Below, piece after piece: positions 1 through 8,922 of a stretch of DNA of 64,000 nt (positions are counted from its first letter, which is position 1; each line of letters starts with the position of its first letter). The stretch spans positions 124,001 through 188,000 of the forward strand of contig CBDCEE010000008.1 in NCBI GenBank assembly GCA_965215705.1, given 5' to 3'. The notes beneath the pieces were generated by a model. It made no database searches, was not told where the DNA came from, and saw only the letters and a list, made by a program, of their open reading frames with translations. Origin of the DNA: JAAXPZ01 sp965215705. Its GTDB lineage: Bacteria; Campylobacterota; Campylobacteria; Campylobacterales; Sulfurovaceae. Position numbers and translations under genes: made by a program.

Positions 1-1
1 C

Positions 2-3000
2 CCCAATACCAGAAATATCATCGGAAACTACGCTATCGCAGGAAATACCGTTCTATGCCTTACAAGGAAGTCGACTGGCTATGGCGGCACCTGTCAGGGA
101 GACAACAGTACATTTCTTAATATCACCAGCAACATGCGTGTCAGTAAATACCTTGATATCGACTCAAATAACGGAACATGGAACTCTAGCTCCTCCTATA
201 TCAATATTCCCAACACCTATGATAACACCCAGAATATCGTATGGGCCGGTCTTTTCTGGCAGGGTAGGGTTGCTTGGGACAATAACTATCCTATCAGATA
301 TCCACAACCCAACGGAAACGGCTCCTATAGCATGGTAGATGTAGGGCAAGGAAGTGCCGGGGGGCCTGTCAATGTTGCCAATGCCGGAGCTACCAATATC
401 AAACTCAAAATAGATACTGGAAATTATAATAACATTCAAGCAAATAAGTTCCATACCTATCAAGCCAGTAGAGGTCAAACCTATGCTGCTTTTGCAGATG
501 TTACCTCTGTTGTACGTGCTGCTTCTCTCAATCAGGGTAAACATGTTTTCACTGTTGGTAACCTTTTGACCATGGAGGGTAGAGAGCCTGCCCCTGGTGC
601 ATATGGAGGATGGTCTATTGTCGTGATCTATGGAGAAGATTTCCTGGTCAGCAAGCCAAGGAACATCTCTATCTATAACGGCTTCATCTCTATCGGAAGC
701 AATGATGCCCCTATCGCAATCAGTGGATTCAAACTTCCCAAAAGCGGATCTGTCAATGCACAGCTCTCTGTCTTTTCCGGTGAAGGGGAGTATTTGTATG
801 GTCGTAATCCTAACAGTACTCGTTCAGATTGGCTTAAAATAAGCAATAGTGCGGATACAGGCTATAACTATCCTCCAGGATGTACTGCTGGTACAGCATT
901 AGGAAACTGTAACAACATCTTTGATGCGCACCTGACTGGTATCTTGAGAGACAACATCCCTGGTGAGTTCAATGACCAGAGTGTCAATAATGTGGGTGTC
1001 GATGTCGACACCTTTGATGTTTCTGGTGTCATGGAGGGATATAGAGATCTCAACCCTGATATCAATACCACCTATATCAAAACCTTTTCTGACAATGACT
1101 ATATTACACCCAGTATGATCGCCTTTTCAGCAGAACTCTATAAACCAAGTGTCTGCTATGACTATACGATCCAGAAAGATGGATTTGATATCACCAGTCA
1201 TAACAGAGATATCAGCTCTGTCGGTCAAGGTGATCTCTCTGTCAATATTGCAATCCAAAGTGAGGAGGGAGACTTTGATTTTGAAGCCAGTAACTTGGGA
1301 GTAGAACTGATTCCTACTGCTGATACAACTTTTATTGATGCACTGTATGCACCAAACAATGTCAATACAATGATCCCAGCTATTTATAGTGCAAACCATA
1401 GCAGCCTCCACCCAAGGATCGCTATCGGAGAGGATGTCTCCCCTGCTGGCGGTACGATCAAAAGACTACAGAGGTATTTTGCTGAATACAACTATCATAT
1501 GGACACAGACCACTATAACGGAAGCTTTGAACTGGAACTGAACTCGACAGTCAATTATGGCTCAGGTGCTGTTCCTATCATACAGTCAACACAAAATGGT
1601 TCTATTCCTCGATGCCCTCAATCCAACTACTATAATCCTATCAGAGGCTCATTCAATGTAGAGAGACACGGAAGCAGCGGTAATCCTGATCAGAAGTATC
1701 CACTCTACTCCCAAGTAGTAGGTAAAGACTTTGACTTTGATGTGGTAGCCTATCAGGAGATGCCACCACCACTATATAGCACAGAGCTCTCTCTAAGTGG
1801 ATATACCGTGGATGTGGAGCTTATCAATGCCAGACCTTTCCATGATGCCAACTCTACCTTCGTCTGTAACAATCCAAACCCAAAGATCATCCAAACCCTC
1901 AATGTAGGGGGAGACAAGCATCTCTTTGCTACCTTTAACAGCAGTAGCCGAGTAGATATGTCCTCACAGAATATCCAAACTGATACAGCACTTAGAAATG
2001 CTGCCTTTAGAATATGGTATATCGTTGATAAAAACAATAGCATCGTCCCTTATGACAGCAATAATCCATCAGACAATACCTATTTCCAAAGTATCTATGA
2101 TACCCACCTCAAAGCGGATGACACCACCCTACAAGCGAGTGGTACCCATGGCTTCTGTACTGTAGACACACTAGGGGCAGGTGGATGTTCCAGCTATATC
2201 AATCCAGAACTGGGTACCAGTGGATGCTATGCCTGCATGAGAGACTTCTTCTCCAGAGCAGTATGCTCCAGAGACAACTTCTCTATCCGACCTGCTGCCT
2301 ATAGGATAAGTATCACGGATAGCAATGAATCAACCAACCCCGCAAATAACATTCTCTTGGGGACCAATGACAGTACAGGCATAACTCCTGTAGCACGTCT
2401 CGCCGCAGGATACCAGTACAAACTGGATGGCAATGCCACCAGTTATGTCAATGACCAGACCATTGCCAAGGGATATACCAGAAAGTTTGACAACAGCGCG
2501 ATCACTGATCTCTCCTCGTTGCTCATCTTTGAAGACAACGCAGCATGTTTTGACAAAAACGGTACAAACTGGGATATCTCATTCATCAATAGCGCCATCA
2601 AAGGTATCGTCCAGAACAATGATATCAACCTCTCTGCAGGAAACCTTGTCAAACACAGCAATGTAGGAAGATACGCCTACAAACTCCATGACAGCAACTG
2701 GACCATCGTAGATCAGCGTAGGTATCCATTTAAAACCTTTGCCAATGTAGATGACTGTATCCTTGACGACAACAGCATCGCTACCGACAGCATCAGTAAA
2801 TCAGGATGTGACATCAACTCCAGACTTACTGTCAACACTGGTGCCAGCAACCCTGTCCCTACCTACAATGACCTACATCTACAGTATGAACCCTATAGAT
2901 TTGACTTGGGTGATATCAATCTAAGCATGCAACCAGACGGGAGATACCTCTTTATGACAGATTTCAACGGTACCTACTATACCACTCCCGCAAGTTTACT

Positions 3001-4042
3001 GAATATCATGGCAGCTACCTATGAGGGCAACATTACTGCACGGAGTAAAGATCAGATCCTCACCACAAACTTCACCAATGGGTGTGCTGCATCTGACTTG
3101 CAACTTAAGATACGTAGAGAAACCAATGCCTCAGAAAGTATCTTAAAGGGTGACTACAACATAGAGATGCAACAATATCTACAATATGGATCAGATGTTG
3201 AGCTACAGACCACTTTTGATGACATGCAGGCAGGAAAGGATGCAAATCTTACACTTTCAAAACAAGCTTTTGAAGACGCCGTGACACAGGGCTCAGCCAG
3301 AGTCAGGATCTACACAACCCTGAGAAAACCAAACAGACAAGATATACTAGACGACTATCCACGCACACCTATCCCTGAAGGTGTTGACCCTATCAGAGTC
3401 AACTATCTGGATATCAATGCTACCAGCAAAGAGGCCAACTCCAGTGCCAGTCTGGCAACACATATCCCTAAGGGTAGACAGGACCATGACCAGAACGTCA
3501 CCTTCCTCTATGCCAAAGTAACCCCTGATGAGAAACTCTATACCACAGAAGGTAATGCTGTTTCTACCCCATTGAGTGTCATCGCCTACTGTGGTCAGGG
3601 TGTAGTAGCTTGTCGAAACTTTGATCTCAATACTACTACCACTGTGCCACACGAAAGCTCCGATTGGTATCAGGTTTCTAATCTATTTGGCACGAGAAGT
3701 GACTTTGGCACTATGGATCTCAATATCTCCTATTATACGGGAAGAACACCTGGAAATGCAGGTCTCTCAAAATCCAGGAATGTAAGCTTTGAGCTGAATG
3801 CCAGTACAGAGCCTCTGCGTGTTGGCTTACCTACAGATAACCCTCGCCCTGTTACTGTTGAGATCAAATATCTCATCCCTACATACACTCCTCCTCCTCC
3901 ATGGCTCAGTTATGATCCTGACTCCGAGTTCTATAGAGTACGGTTCATCCCTCATCCCACTGCATGGACGGGACATGGGAAAACAGGTCATGTAGTAGAT
4001 GATGATATCAGTACGACCAAAACCAGACGGCTGGAGTGGTAA
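2..4042 (+). CDS. giant exported surface/adhesin-like protein (5' end outside window)
   Basis: The frame is open from the left edge, so the start is not visible; 1346 residues are present and the ORF ends in TAA. The protein is rich in Asn, Thr, Ser and Tyr, has no evident membrane segment, and carries scattered cysteines. An early motif, IVWAGLFWQGR, and a late proline stretch (TPPPPWLSYDP) followed by a Gly/His-rich tail ending RRLEW are notable. Four pseudopilin genes follow directly, the first starting one base after this stop. By analogy with MshQ and PilY1, which are encoded beside minor pilins, I infer a pilus-associated or pseudopilus-secreted adhesin. No catalytic motif was recognised, and the family assignment is inference. 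Confidence 0.8.
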   Translation, partial: PNTRNIIGNYAIAGNTVLCLTRKSTGYGGTCQGDNSTFLNITSNMRVSKYLDIDSNNGTWNSSSSYINIPNTYDNTQNIVWAGLFWQGRVAWDNNYPIRYPQPNGNGSYSMVDVGQGSAGGPVNVANAGATNIKLKIDTGNYNNIQANKFHTYQASRGQTYAAFADVTSVVRAASLNQGKHVFTVGNLLTMEGREPAPGAYGGWSIVVIYGEDFLVSKPRNISIYNGFISIGSNDAPIAISGFKLPKSGSVNAQLSVFSGEGEYLYGRNPNSTRSDWLKISNSADTGYNYPPGCTAGTALGNCNNIFDAHLTGILRDNIPGEFNDQSVNNVGVDVDTFDVSGVMEGYRDLNPDINTTYIKTFSDNDYITPSMIAFSAELYKPSVCYDYTIQKDGFDITSHNRDISSVGQGDLSVNIAIQSEEGDFDFEASNLGVELIPTADTTFIDALYAPNNVNTMIPAIYSANHSSLHPRIAIGEDVSPAGGTIKRLQRYFAEYNYHMDTDHYNGSFELELNSTVNYGSGAVPIIQSTQNGSIPRCPQSNYYNPIRGSFNVERHGSSGNPDQKYPLYSQVVGKDFDFDVVAYQEMPPPLYSTELSLSGYTVDVELINARPFHDANSTFVCNNPNPKIIQTLNVGGDKHLFATFNSSSRVDMSSQNIQTDTALRNAAFRIWYIVDKNNSIVPYDSNNPSDNTYFQSIYDTHLKADDTTLQASGTHGFCTVDTLGAGGCSSYINPELGTSGCYACMRDFFSRAVCSRDNFSIRPAAYRISITDSNESTNPANNILLGTNDSTGITPVARLAAGYQYKLDGNATSYVNDQTIAKGYTRKFDNSAITDLSSLLIFEDNAACFDKNGTNWDISFINSAIKGIVQNNDINLSAGNLVKHSNVGRYAYKLHDSNWTIVDQRRYPFKTFANVDDCILDDNSIATDSISKSGCDINSRLTVNTGASNPVPTYNDLHLQYEPYRFDLGDINLSMQPDGRYLFMTDFNGTYYTTPASLLNIMAATYEGNITARSKDQILTTNFTNGCAASDLQLKIRRETNASESILKGDYNIEMQQYLQYGSDVELQTTFDDMQAGKDANLTLSKQAFEDAVTQGSARVRIYTTLRKPNRQDILDDYPRTPIPEGVDPIRVNYLDINATSKEANSSASLATHIPKGRQDHDQNVTFLYAKVTPDEKLYTTEGNAVSTPLSVIAYCGQGVVACRNFDLNTTTTVPHESSDWYQVSNLFGTRSDFGTMDLNISYYTGRTPGNAGLSKSRNVSFELNASTEPLRVGLPTDNPRPVTVEIKYLIPTYTPPPPWLSYDPDSEFYRVRFIPHPTAWTGHGKTGHVVDDDISTTKTRRLEW

Positions 4043-4043
4043 T

Positions 4044-4772
4044 ATGAAAAAAGAATATCTTAGACCAGCCATTGCCATGATCGAACTGATCTTCTCGATA
4101 GTGATCATGGGTATCGTGCTGCTCTCTGCACCTATGCTGATCTCAGTAGCGAGCAAAAGCACCTCCGTCGCCCTTCAACAGGAGGGGATCAACGAGGCAG
4201 CAACCAGGATCAACATGATACTCACCTATGACTGGGATGATAACAGCATCAATGTTCCCTGTGGAACTACCTCCCCTATACTGCATGCCAATGGAGCCAA
4301 TGCGCTCAAGATAGTACTGGGTCCGAAAAAAACACGTATAGGTGTTCCTGCCAATAGTAACTCACATACTTTTGACTGTAGCGGTCTACTACAATACAAC
4401 GCTTCTGCCACCATGGGGCAGGAACTTCCCAATACCATAGATGATATCGATGATTTCAACAATGTTGGTCTGGCACTGGTGCTCAATTCCGGTGTAGGAG
4501 GAAAGGACTATATCGAGAATCCTGTTACCACGGGGGGACATAATGTACTGATAAACACTGCTATTAATTATGTTGATGATGCTGCTGACTATGACAAAGA
4601 GTTTACCTTTAATTTTAATTCAGGAAGTGCTCCTGCAAGCACTACCAACATCAAAGCTATCAATGTCACCCTCACCAGCAGCAGCACCGAAAAAGAGTTA
4701 GAGAAAAATATTGTCATGCATGCATTCAGCTGCAATATCGGAAGCTATACATACTATAGGAAGGCCATATGA
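4044..4772 (+). CDS. type IV pilin-like minor pseudopilin (1 of 4)
   Basis: 242 residues from ATG 4044; an upstream in-frame start at 3999 lies inside the previous gene and is less likely. A short basic leader is followed by a class III prepilin signal, RPA then IAMIELIFSIVIMGI, giving Glu at mature position 5 and a single hydrophobic helix. The residue at the cleavage site is Ala rather than Gly, as in all four pilins here. The rest is a Cys- and Asn-containing globular domain. The product would be processed by a prepilin peptidase and act as a minor subunit of a type IV pilus or type II-like pseudopilus. Its stop overlaps the next start. Confidence 0.8.
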   Translation: MKKEYLRPAIAMIELIFSIVIMGIVLLSAPMLISVASKSTSVALQQEGINEAATRINMILTYDWDDNSINVPCGTTSPILHANGANALKIVLGPKKTRIGVPANSNSHTFDCSGLLQYNASATMGQELPNTIDDIDDFNNVGLALVLNSGVGGKDYIENPVTTGGHNVLINTAINYVDDAADYDKEFTFNFNSGSAPASTTNIKAINVTLTSSSTEKELEKNIVMHAFSCNIGSYTYYRKAI

Positions 4773-5611
4773 TAAGCCAAAATAACAGACTTCGCCATGC
4801 CTTTACTATGCTCGAACTGATCTTCGCAATGGTTATACTCGGTATCGTCGCCTCTATCGGTGCAGGGGTGATCACACAGACCTTTGAGAGCTATATCATA
4901 CAGCGTGCCCAATACCGTGCCAATATCAAGACAGAGCTCGCTCTCAACCAGATCGCCAATCGCCTACGCTATGCTATCCCAGGTACAGTAGGTGCTAGAA
5001 AAACACTGGGTACTCCCTATATCCGGATGGAAGTCGTCACCGATGCTGAGATGAATGTCCTCCAGTGGGTAGGCTATGACGGTGATAGTTTCGAAGCTAT
5101 CACCTCTGCTGCTGATAGAAAACCAGGCTGGAGTGGTTTTTGTGATGTTGATGCATCAAGCAGTACTGCCATCAGTACCCCAGGATCTAATCTAGCTCTA
5201 GCTAGCACTATTATCACTAACCTCAATGGCACCGTAGGTAATGCTAGGCTCTATTTTGCAGACAATGGTGCCCTCTCTTATGGTGTCGCAAGTGTCGCAG
5301 GAGAGATTATCACTATGAATGGTACCGGTATCCCTCCTGGCACACTGATACCAGAACGCTATAAACTTGCCTGGAGTTCCTATGCACTAGAAGTAGATGC
5401 CAATGGTGATCTACTGTTACATCATCATTTTGATCCTACAGCAGGAGTTGCTATCGCAAACGATACAAGCACACTACTGCTACATGATGTTACAAACTTC
5501 CGATTCAAGTATTCAGGTGGTGCATTCCGACTCAAGCTCTGCAAAGAAGAACAGATCAGTGATAACGCAGCCCAAACCCTCCATGCTTGTAAAGAAAAGG
5601 TGATATTCTAA
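4769..5611 (+). CDS. minor pseudopilin (2 of 4)
   Basis: 280 residues. The N-terminus RLRHA followed by FTMLELIFAMVILGI is a textbook prepilin methylation motif with Phe1 and Glu5 and Ala at -1. The gene overlaps the previous one by four bases and the next by one, implying translational coupling. Size and position match PilW/GspJ-like minor pilins; the C-terminal domain has several Cys (FCDVD, LKLCKEE, LHACKEK). The role is inferred to be priming or tip assembly with the adjacent pilins. The exact subclass cannot be assigned by eye. Confidence 0.82.
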   Translation: MISQNNRLRHAFTMLELIFAMVILGIVASIGAGVITQTFESYIIQRAQYRANIKTELALNQIANRLRYAIPGTVGARKTLGTPYIRMEVVTDAEMNVLQWVGYDGDSFEAITSAADRKPGWSGFCDVDASSSTAISTPGSNLALASTIITNLNGTVGNARLYFADNGALSYGVASVAGEIITMNGTGIPPGTLIPERYKLAWSSYALEVDANGDLLLHHHFDPTAGVAIANDTSTLLLHDVTNFRFKYSGGAFRLKLCKEEQISDNAAQTLHACKEKVIF

Positions 5612-6081
5612 TGAAAAAAGTTAAAATGAGAGAAGCATTCTCGATGATCACTGCGATCTTTGTGATCGTAGTGATGGCATCGATCGGTGCACTGGTCATG
5701 AGTATCAGTGGTAAGATCGTCAAGACCACTACTGCCCAGTACCAGCATGAGCAGGCGATCCTCTACGCCAAAAGTTATACTGAGTTTGCCGTGATGGCAG
5801 TCACTGCCAATGATCGAGCTACTAGCTGCACCCAGGATATCACTGGCACGATAGGTACACCTGCTAATGGAAATGGATACAGAATCAGAACACGTATTGC
5901 CTATATTGTAAATGCTACAGTGGATGTTAGTGGATGCGATGCACCACGTGTACTAAGTGCCGCTGTCACCACACTAGGCACCCCTCTGACCATCATCATT
6001 GATGCTTATGTAGACTATAAAGACCCTGATAATATAGCACAGTGGCGTACCGTACATAGACGTACTGTACAGAAGATATAA
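5611..6081 (+). CDS. minor pseudopilin lacking Glu5 (3 of 4)
   Basis: 156 residues. A basic leader (MKKVKMREA) precedes FSMITAIFVIVVMASIG, so the hydrophobic helix and cleavage site are kept but mature position 5 is Thr instead of the usual Glu. Absence of Glu5 is known for GspK-type tip pseudopilins and for some PilX-like proteins, which suggests a tip position. At 156 residues it is much shorter than GspK, so size fits PilX/GspI-like proteins better. It starts on the last base of the previous stop and ends ten bases before the next gene. Confidence 0.78.
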   Translation: MKKVKMREAFSMITAIFVIVVMASIGALVMSISGKIVKTTTAQYQHEQAILYAKSYTEFAVMAVTANDRATSCTQDITGTIGTPANGNGYRIRTRIAYIVNATVDVSGCDAPRVLSAAVTTLGTPLTIIIDAYVDYKDPDNIAQWRTVHRRTVQKI

Positions 6082-6090
6082 GGAGAGCAG

Positions 6091-6747
6091 ATGATGAAAC
6101 AAAAAGCATTTACGATGATAGAGCTTATTCTGGTAATAGTAGTACTAGGGATCCTCGCAGCACTTGCAGTCCCCAGACTAAATCGAGATCTCCGACAGGA
6201 AGCTGCTGACAACATCCTCTCCAGTATCCGCTATACGCAACACCTGGCACTACTGGATAATAAGCAGAAGTTTGATAATCCTCAATGGGAAAGACGCTAC
6301 TGGCATCTCTATTTTGGTACCTGTGACAGCAACCCCTTCTATGCTGTAGGGAGCGATGACAATATGGATGGATCTGCTAATGCCAGAGTGGACAGTACCG
6401 AGGCTGCACTTGATCCTGCTAATGGCAAGCTCATGTGGGCACACGATGGTGGCTGCGCGGGAAGTTTAGCTATCACAGACCTCAGCCCCAACATATTTAT
6501 CGGTAAACGCTATGGCGTTGAAACAGTCACGGCAGGAGGAGGCTGTAATAGTAAATATATCGCCTTTGATCATCTGGGACGCCCACACCAAGGCGTTGGC
6601 TTTTCAAACGCAGCACAGCCAGTACATGCTGGATATCTCTCTTCACGCTGTACATTACAGTTTACTCTAAAAAAGGGAGATCCTTTTACAATCAATATCG
6701 AGCCTGAAACTGGCTATGCTTATATTGACGGGCAAGAGAATATTTAG
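6091..6747 (+). CDS. minor pseudopilin (4 of 4), GspH/FimT-like
   Basis: 218 residues. AAGGAG lies five bases before a double ATG. The leader MMKQKA is followed by FTMIELILVIVVLGILAAL with Phe1 and Glu5, then VPRLNRDLRQEAADNILSSI, a helix typical of GspH/FimT-type minor pilins. The globular part has paired cysteines (FGTCDSN, GGCAGS, GGGCNS, SSRCTL). It closes the pilin operon; the next gene, an MFS transporter, starts 15 bases later and may be cotranscribed, but is functionally unrelated. Confidence 0.82.
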   Translation: MMKQKAFTMIELILVIVVLGILAALAVPRLNRDLRQEAADNILSSIRYTQHLALLDNKQKFDNPQWERRYWHLYFGTCDSNPFYAVGSDDNMDGSANARVDSTEAALDPANGKLMWAHDGGCAGSLAITDLSPNIFIGKRYGVETVTAGGGCNSKYIAFDHLGRPHQGVGFSNAAQPVHAGYLSSRCTLQFTLKKGDPFTINIEPETGYAYIDGQENI

Positions 6748-6762
6748 TATTATCCCTGCTTC

Positions 6763-7938
6763 ATGATCCCAAATAAACTCTTTGATCGCAACAGTAACGC
6801 CGCCATCCTTACTGCGGGTATCGTCTCACTGATCTTGGGGATCGGGATCGCTCGCTTTGCTTTTACCTCCCTGCTACCACCTATGCTGGATGACTTCCTG
6901 GATGTGACGGCTACGGGGATACTTGCTTCTGTCAACTTTGTGGGCTATCTCTCTGGTGCAATCTTTGCTATCTTTATCCAGGATATCAACACCAAAGTAC
7001 GCTACTTCCGGCTCGGGATGGTACTCTCTGTACTCACCACCGTCATACTGGGAATCTCTGATGATCAGACCCTCTGGATGATCGCCCGCCTCATTGCAGG
7101 ATTTGGTACAGCAATGGGGATGGTGGTAGGCTCTGCTATCGTCATGACCAAACTGGATATGGAAGACAAGACCAAAGCAATGGGCATCCACTTTAGCGGG
7201 ATCGGGATTGCGATACTGGTCACGGACCTCATCTCCAAGGCTGTCATGTCACTGGGCTATGATTGGCGAACTGCCTGGCTCGTACTCAGTCTGAGCGGTA
7301 TTGTGATGGCAGTCTATGCGATCTATATCCTCTCTTTTGACCAGCATATCAAGCAGTCTGCCACCAAACATCGCTTTGATATCAGGATTTTCTCCCCTTT
7401 TGTGATCATTCTAACGATCGCTTACTTTACAGAAGGGGTAGGCTTTGTGGTACAAGCTACCTTCCTTCCCAATATCATCGATACCATTCCTGGACTAGAG
7501 GGCTGGGGAAGCCGTACCTGGACTATCGTAGGTCTCGCAGGGATACCCTCCTGCATCCTCTGGATGCGACTGGCACACCGCTTCGGAAGTATCAAAGTAA
7601 TCATTCTTGCCATGGCTCTACAGGTCATCGGGATCCTTCTGCCTACCATGACTTCCAATATTACGCTCATTCTACTCAGTGGGCTGCTCTATGGTGGTAC
7701 CTTTGTAGGGCTTGTCGCCCTCTTCCTCAACCTGGGAGGAAAGATCGCGTCCCACAATCCTGTCATACTGATGGGAGCATTTACGACTGCTTACGGTATC
7801 GGTCAGGTCTCGGCACCTCTCTACAGTGTAGCACTGGTTAACTTTAGTGGAAACTATGACTATGCCCTCTACGTGACAGCTGCCATTGTTAGCTCTGGCA
7901 TCCTTCTTCTACTTTATGGCAGAAGATACAGAAGTTAG
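6763..7938 (+). CDS. MFS transporter, YbfB/YjiJ family
   Basis: 391 residues with about eleven to twelve hydrophobic segments. The N-terminus, with IVSLILGIGIARFAFTSLLP then a second helix around residues 45-65, is characteristic of the YbfB/YjiJ (MFS_4) group of major facilitator transporters, which act in the inner membrane; the substrate is unknown. Length is normal. It follows the pilin operon by 15 bases. Its stop faces the 3' end of the minus-strand LOG-family gene only one base away. The family is reasonably secure, the substrate is not. Confidence 0.82.
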   Translation: MIPNKLFDRNSNAAILTAGIVSLILGIGIARFAFTSLLPPMLDDFLDVTATGILASVNFVGYLSGAIFAIFIQDINTKVRYFRLGMVLSVLTTVILGISDDQTLWMIARLIAGFGTAMGMVVGSAIVMTKLDMEDKTKAMGIHFSGIGIAILVTDLISKAVMSLGYDWRTAWLVLSLSGIVMAVYAIYILSFDQHIKQSATKHRFDIRIFSPFVIILTIAYFTEGVGFVVQATFLPNIIDTIPGLEGWGSRTWTIVGLAGIPSCILWMRLAHRFGSIKVIILAMALQVIGILLPTMTSNITLILLSGLLYGGTFVGLVALFLNLGGKIASHNPVILMGAFTTAYGIGQVSAPLYSVALVNFSGNYDYALYVTAAIVSSGILLLLYGRRYRS

Positions 7939-7939
7939 T

Positions 7940-8812
7940 CTATATATACCATTTTTTAATCACGCTCCACGCCTCCTCTGCACTCTCTGTAAAGCTAAAG
8001 ATATTCAGGTCTTTTGCTGCGACCATCCCCTCTTCAAGTAAAAAATCAAAGTCAATTGCTTTTTTCCAATATGTTTTTGAAACAAGCACAACTGGAATAG
8101 GGTCAGCCTTTTGTGTTTGGACTAAAGTAAGTATCTCAAACAGTTCATCTAATGTACCAAAGCCTCCAGGGAATACCACCAGAGCCCTTGCACGCTGAAG
8201 AAAATGAAATTTTCGTATAGAGAAGTAGTGAAATTGAAAACAGAGATCAGGTGTGATATAAGGATTAGGGAACTGCTCATGCGGAAGTGCAATATTGAGC
8301 CCGATACTTTTGGCACCTACATCAAATGCACCTCTGTTTGCTGCCTCCATGATTCCAGGACCACCACCAGTCATCAGTGTCACCTGACAATCCTCCGGCC
8401 CTTTTCCACTCTCTCCAACCAGTCTTCCCAGTTTACGTGCCTCCTCGTACCAGATGCTCTGTTCAACCATCCTTTCAGCACTGTGCAGCTGCGCCAGTTG
8501 CATATCGGATGGGACGGATAACTGTTTGAGCTGTTTTTCTGCCTTCCTTAAACGTACCACTGCACTCTGATACTCTATAGTACGTGCACTACCAAAGACT
8601 ACAATAGTCTCCTCTATACCATACTCTTGAAGTTTGGACTCAACCCTGAGATAATCCAACTACAGTCTGATCCCCCGTGCCTCCTCTGAGGCGATGAAAG
8701 CAATATTTTCTTCCAAAAGCTGGTAGCTAGGGCTTTTCATAATCTCTGCTACCTGTTTAGGAGCATTGGGATCTTCCTGCTTGGATTTGGGTCTCTGCCA
8801 TGGGAACAGCAT
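7940..8812 (-). pseudogene. TIGR00730/LOG-family nucleotide phosphoribohydrolase, split by an in-frame TAG
   Basis: Starting at ATG 8812 on the minus strand, 50 codons encode MLFPWQRPKSKQ... to EEARGIRL, then TAG (8660-8662). The same frame continues LDYLRVESKLQEYGIEETIV for 238 more codons. The second part has the LOG signatures GGGPGIMEAANRGA and PGGFGTLDELFE, which form the AMP-binding pocket and catalytic site. In longer family members the N-terminal part normally runs through this point (RxVRLQLEL-like), so CAG to TAG is the simplest explanation. A TTG immediately after the stop could restart translation and give a 239-residue protein with the whole Rossmann core, so the gene may still be partly functional. 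Confidence 0.75.
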
Positions 8813-8889
8813 TTTTTTCCCATTTTTACTTTTTACTTTTTACTCTTTTCATAATGCAATCCTCTTTGATTATTATATACCATTTTAGC

Positions 8890-8895
8890 TATAAT
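8890..8895 (+). promoter_or_regulatory. -10 element upstream of pfkA
   Basis: TATAAT preceded by a T-rich stretch (ACCATTTTAGC), 27 bases before the pfkA start. No convincing -35 box, which is usual for sigma-70 promoters of Campylobacterota. GAAGGAG follows as the ribosome-binding site. Confidence 0.55.
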
Positions 8896-8922
8896 CGATA
8901 CAGCTATTAAGAAGGAGAAGCC

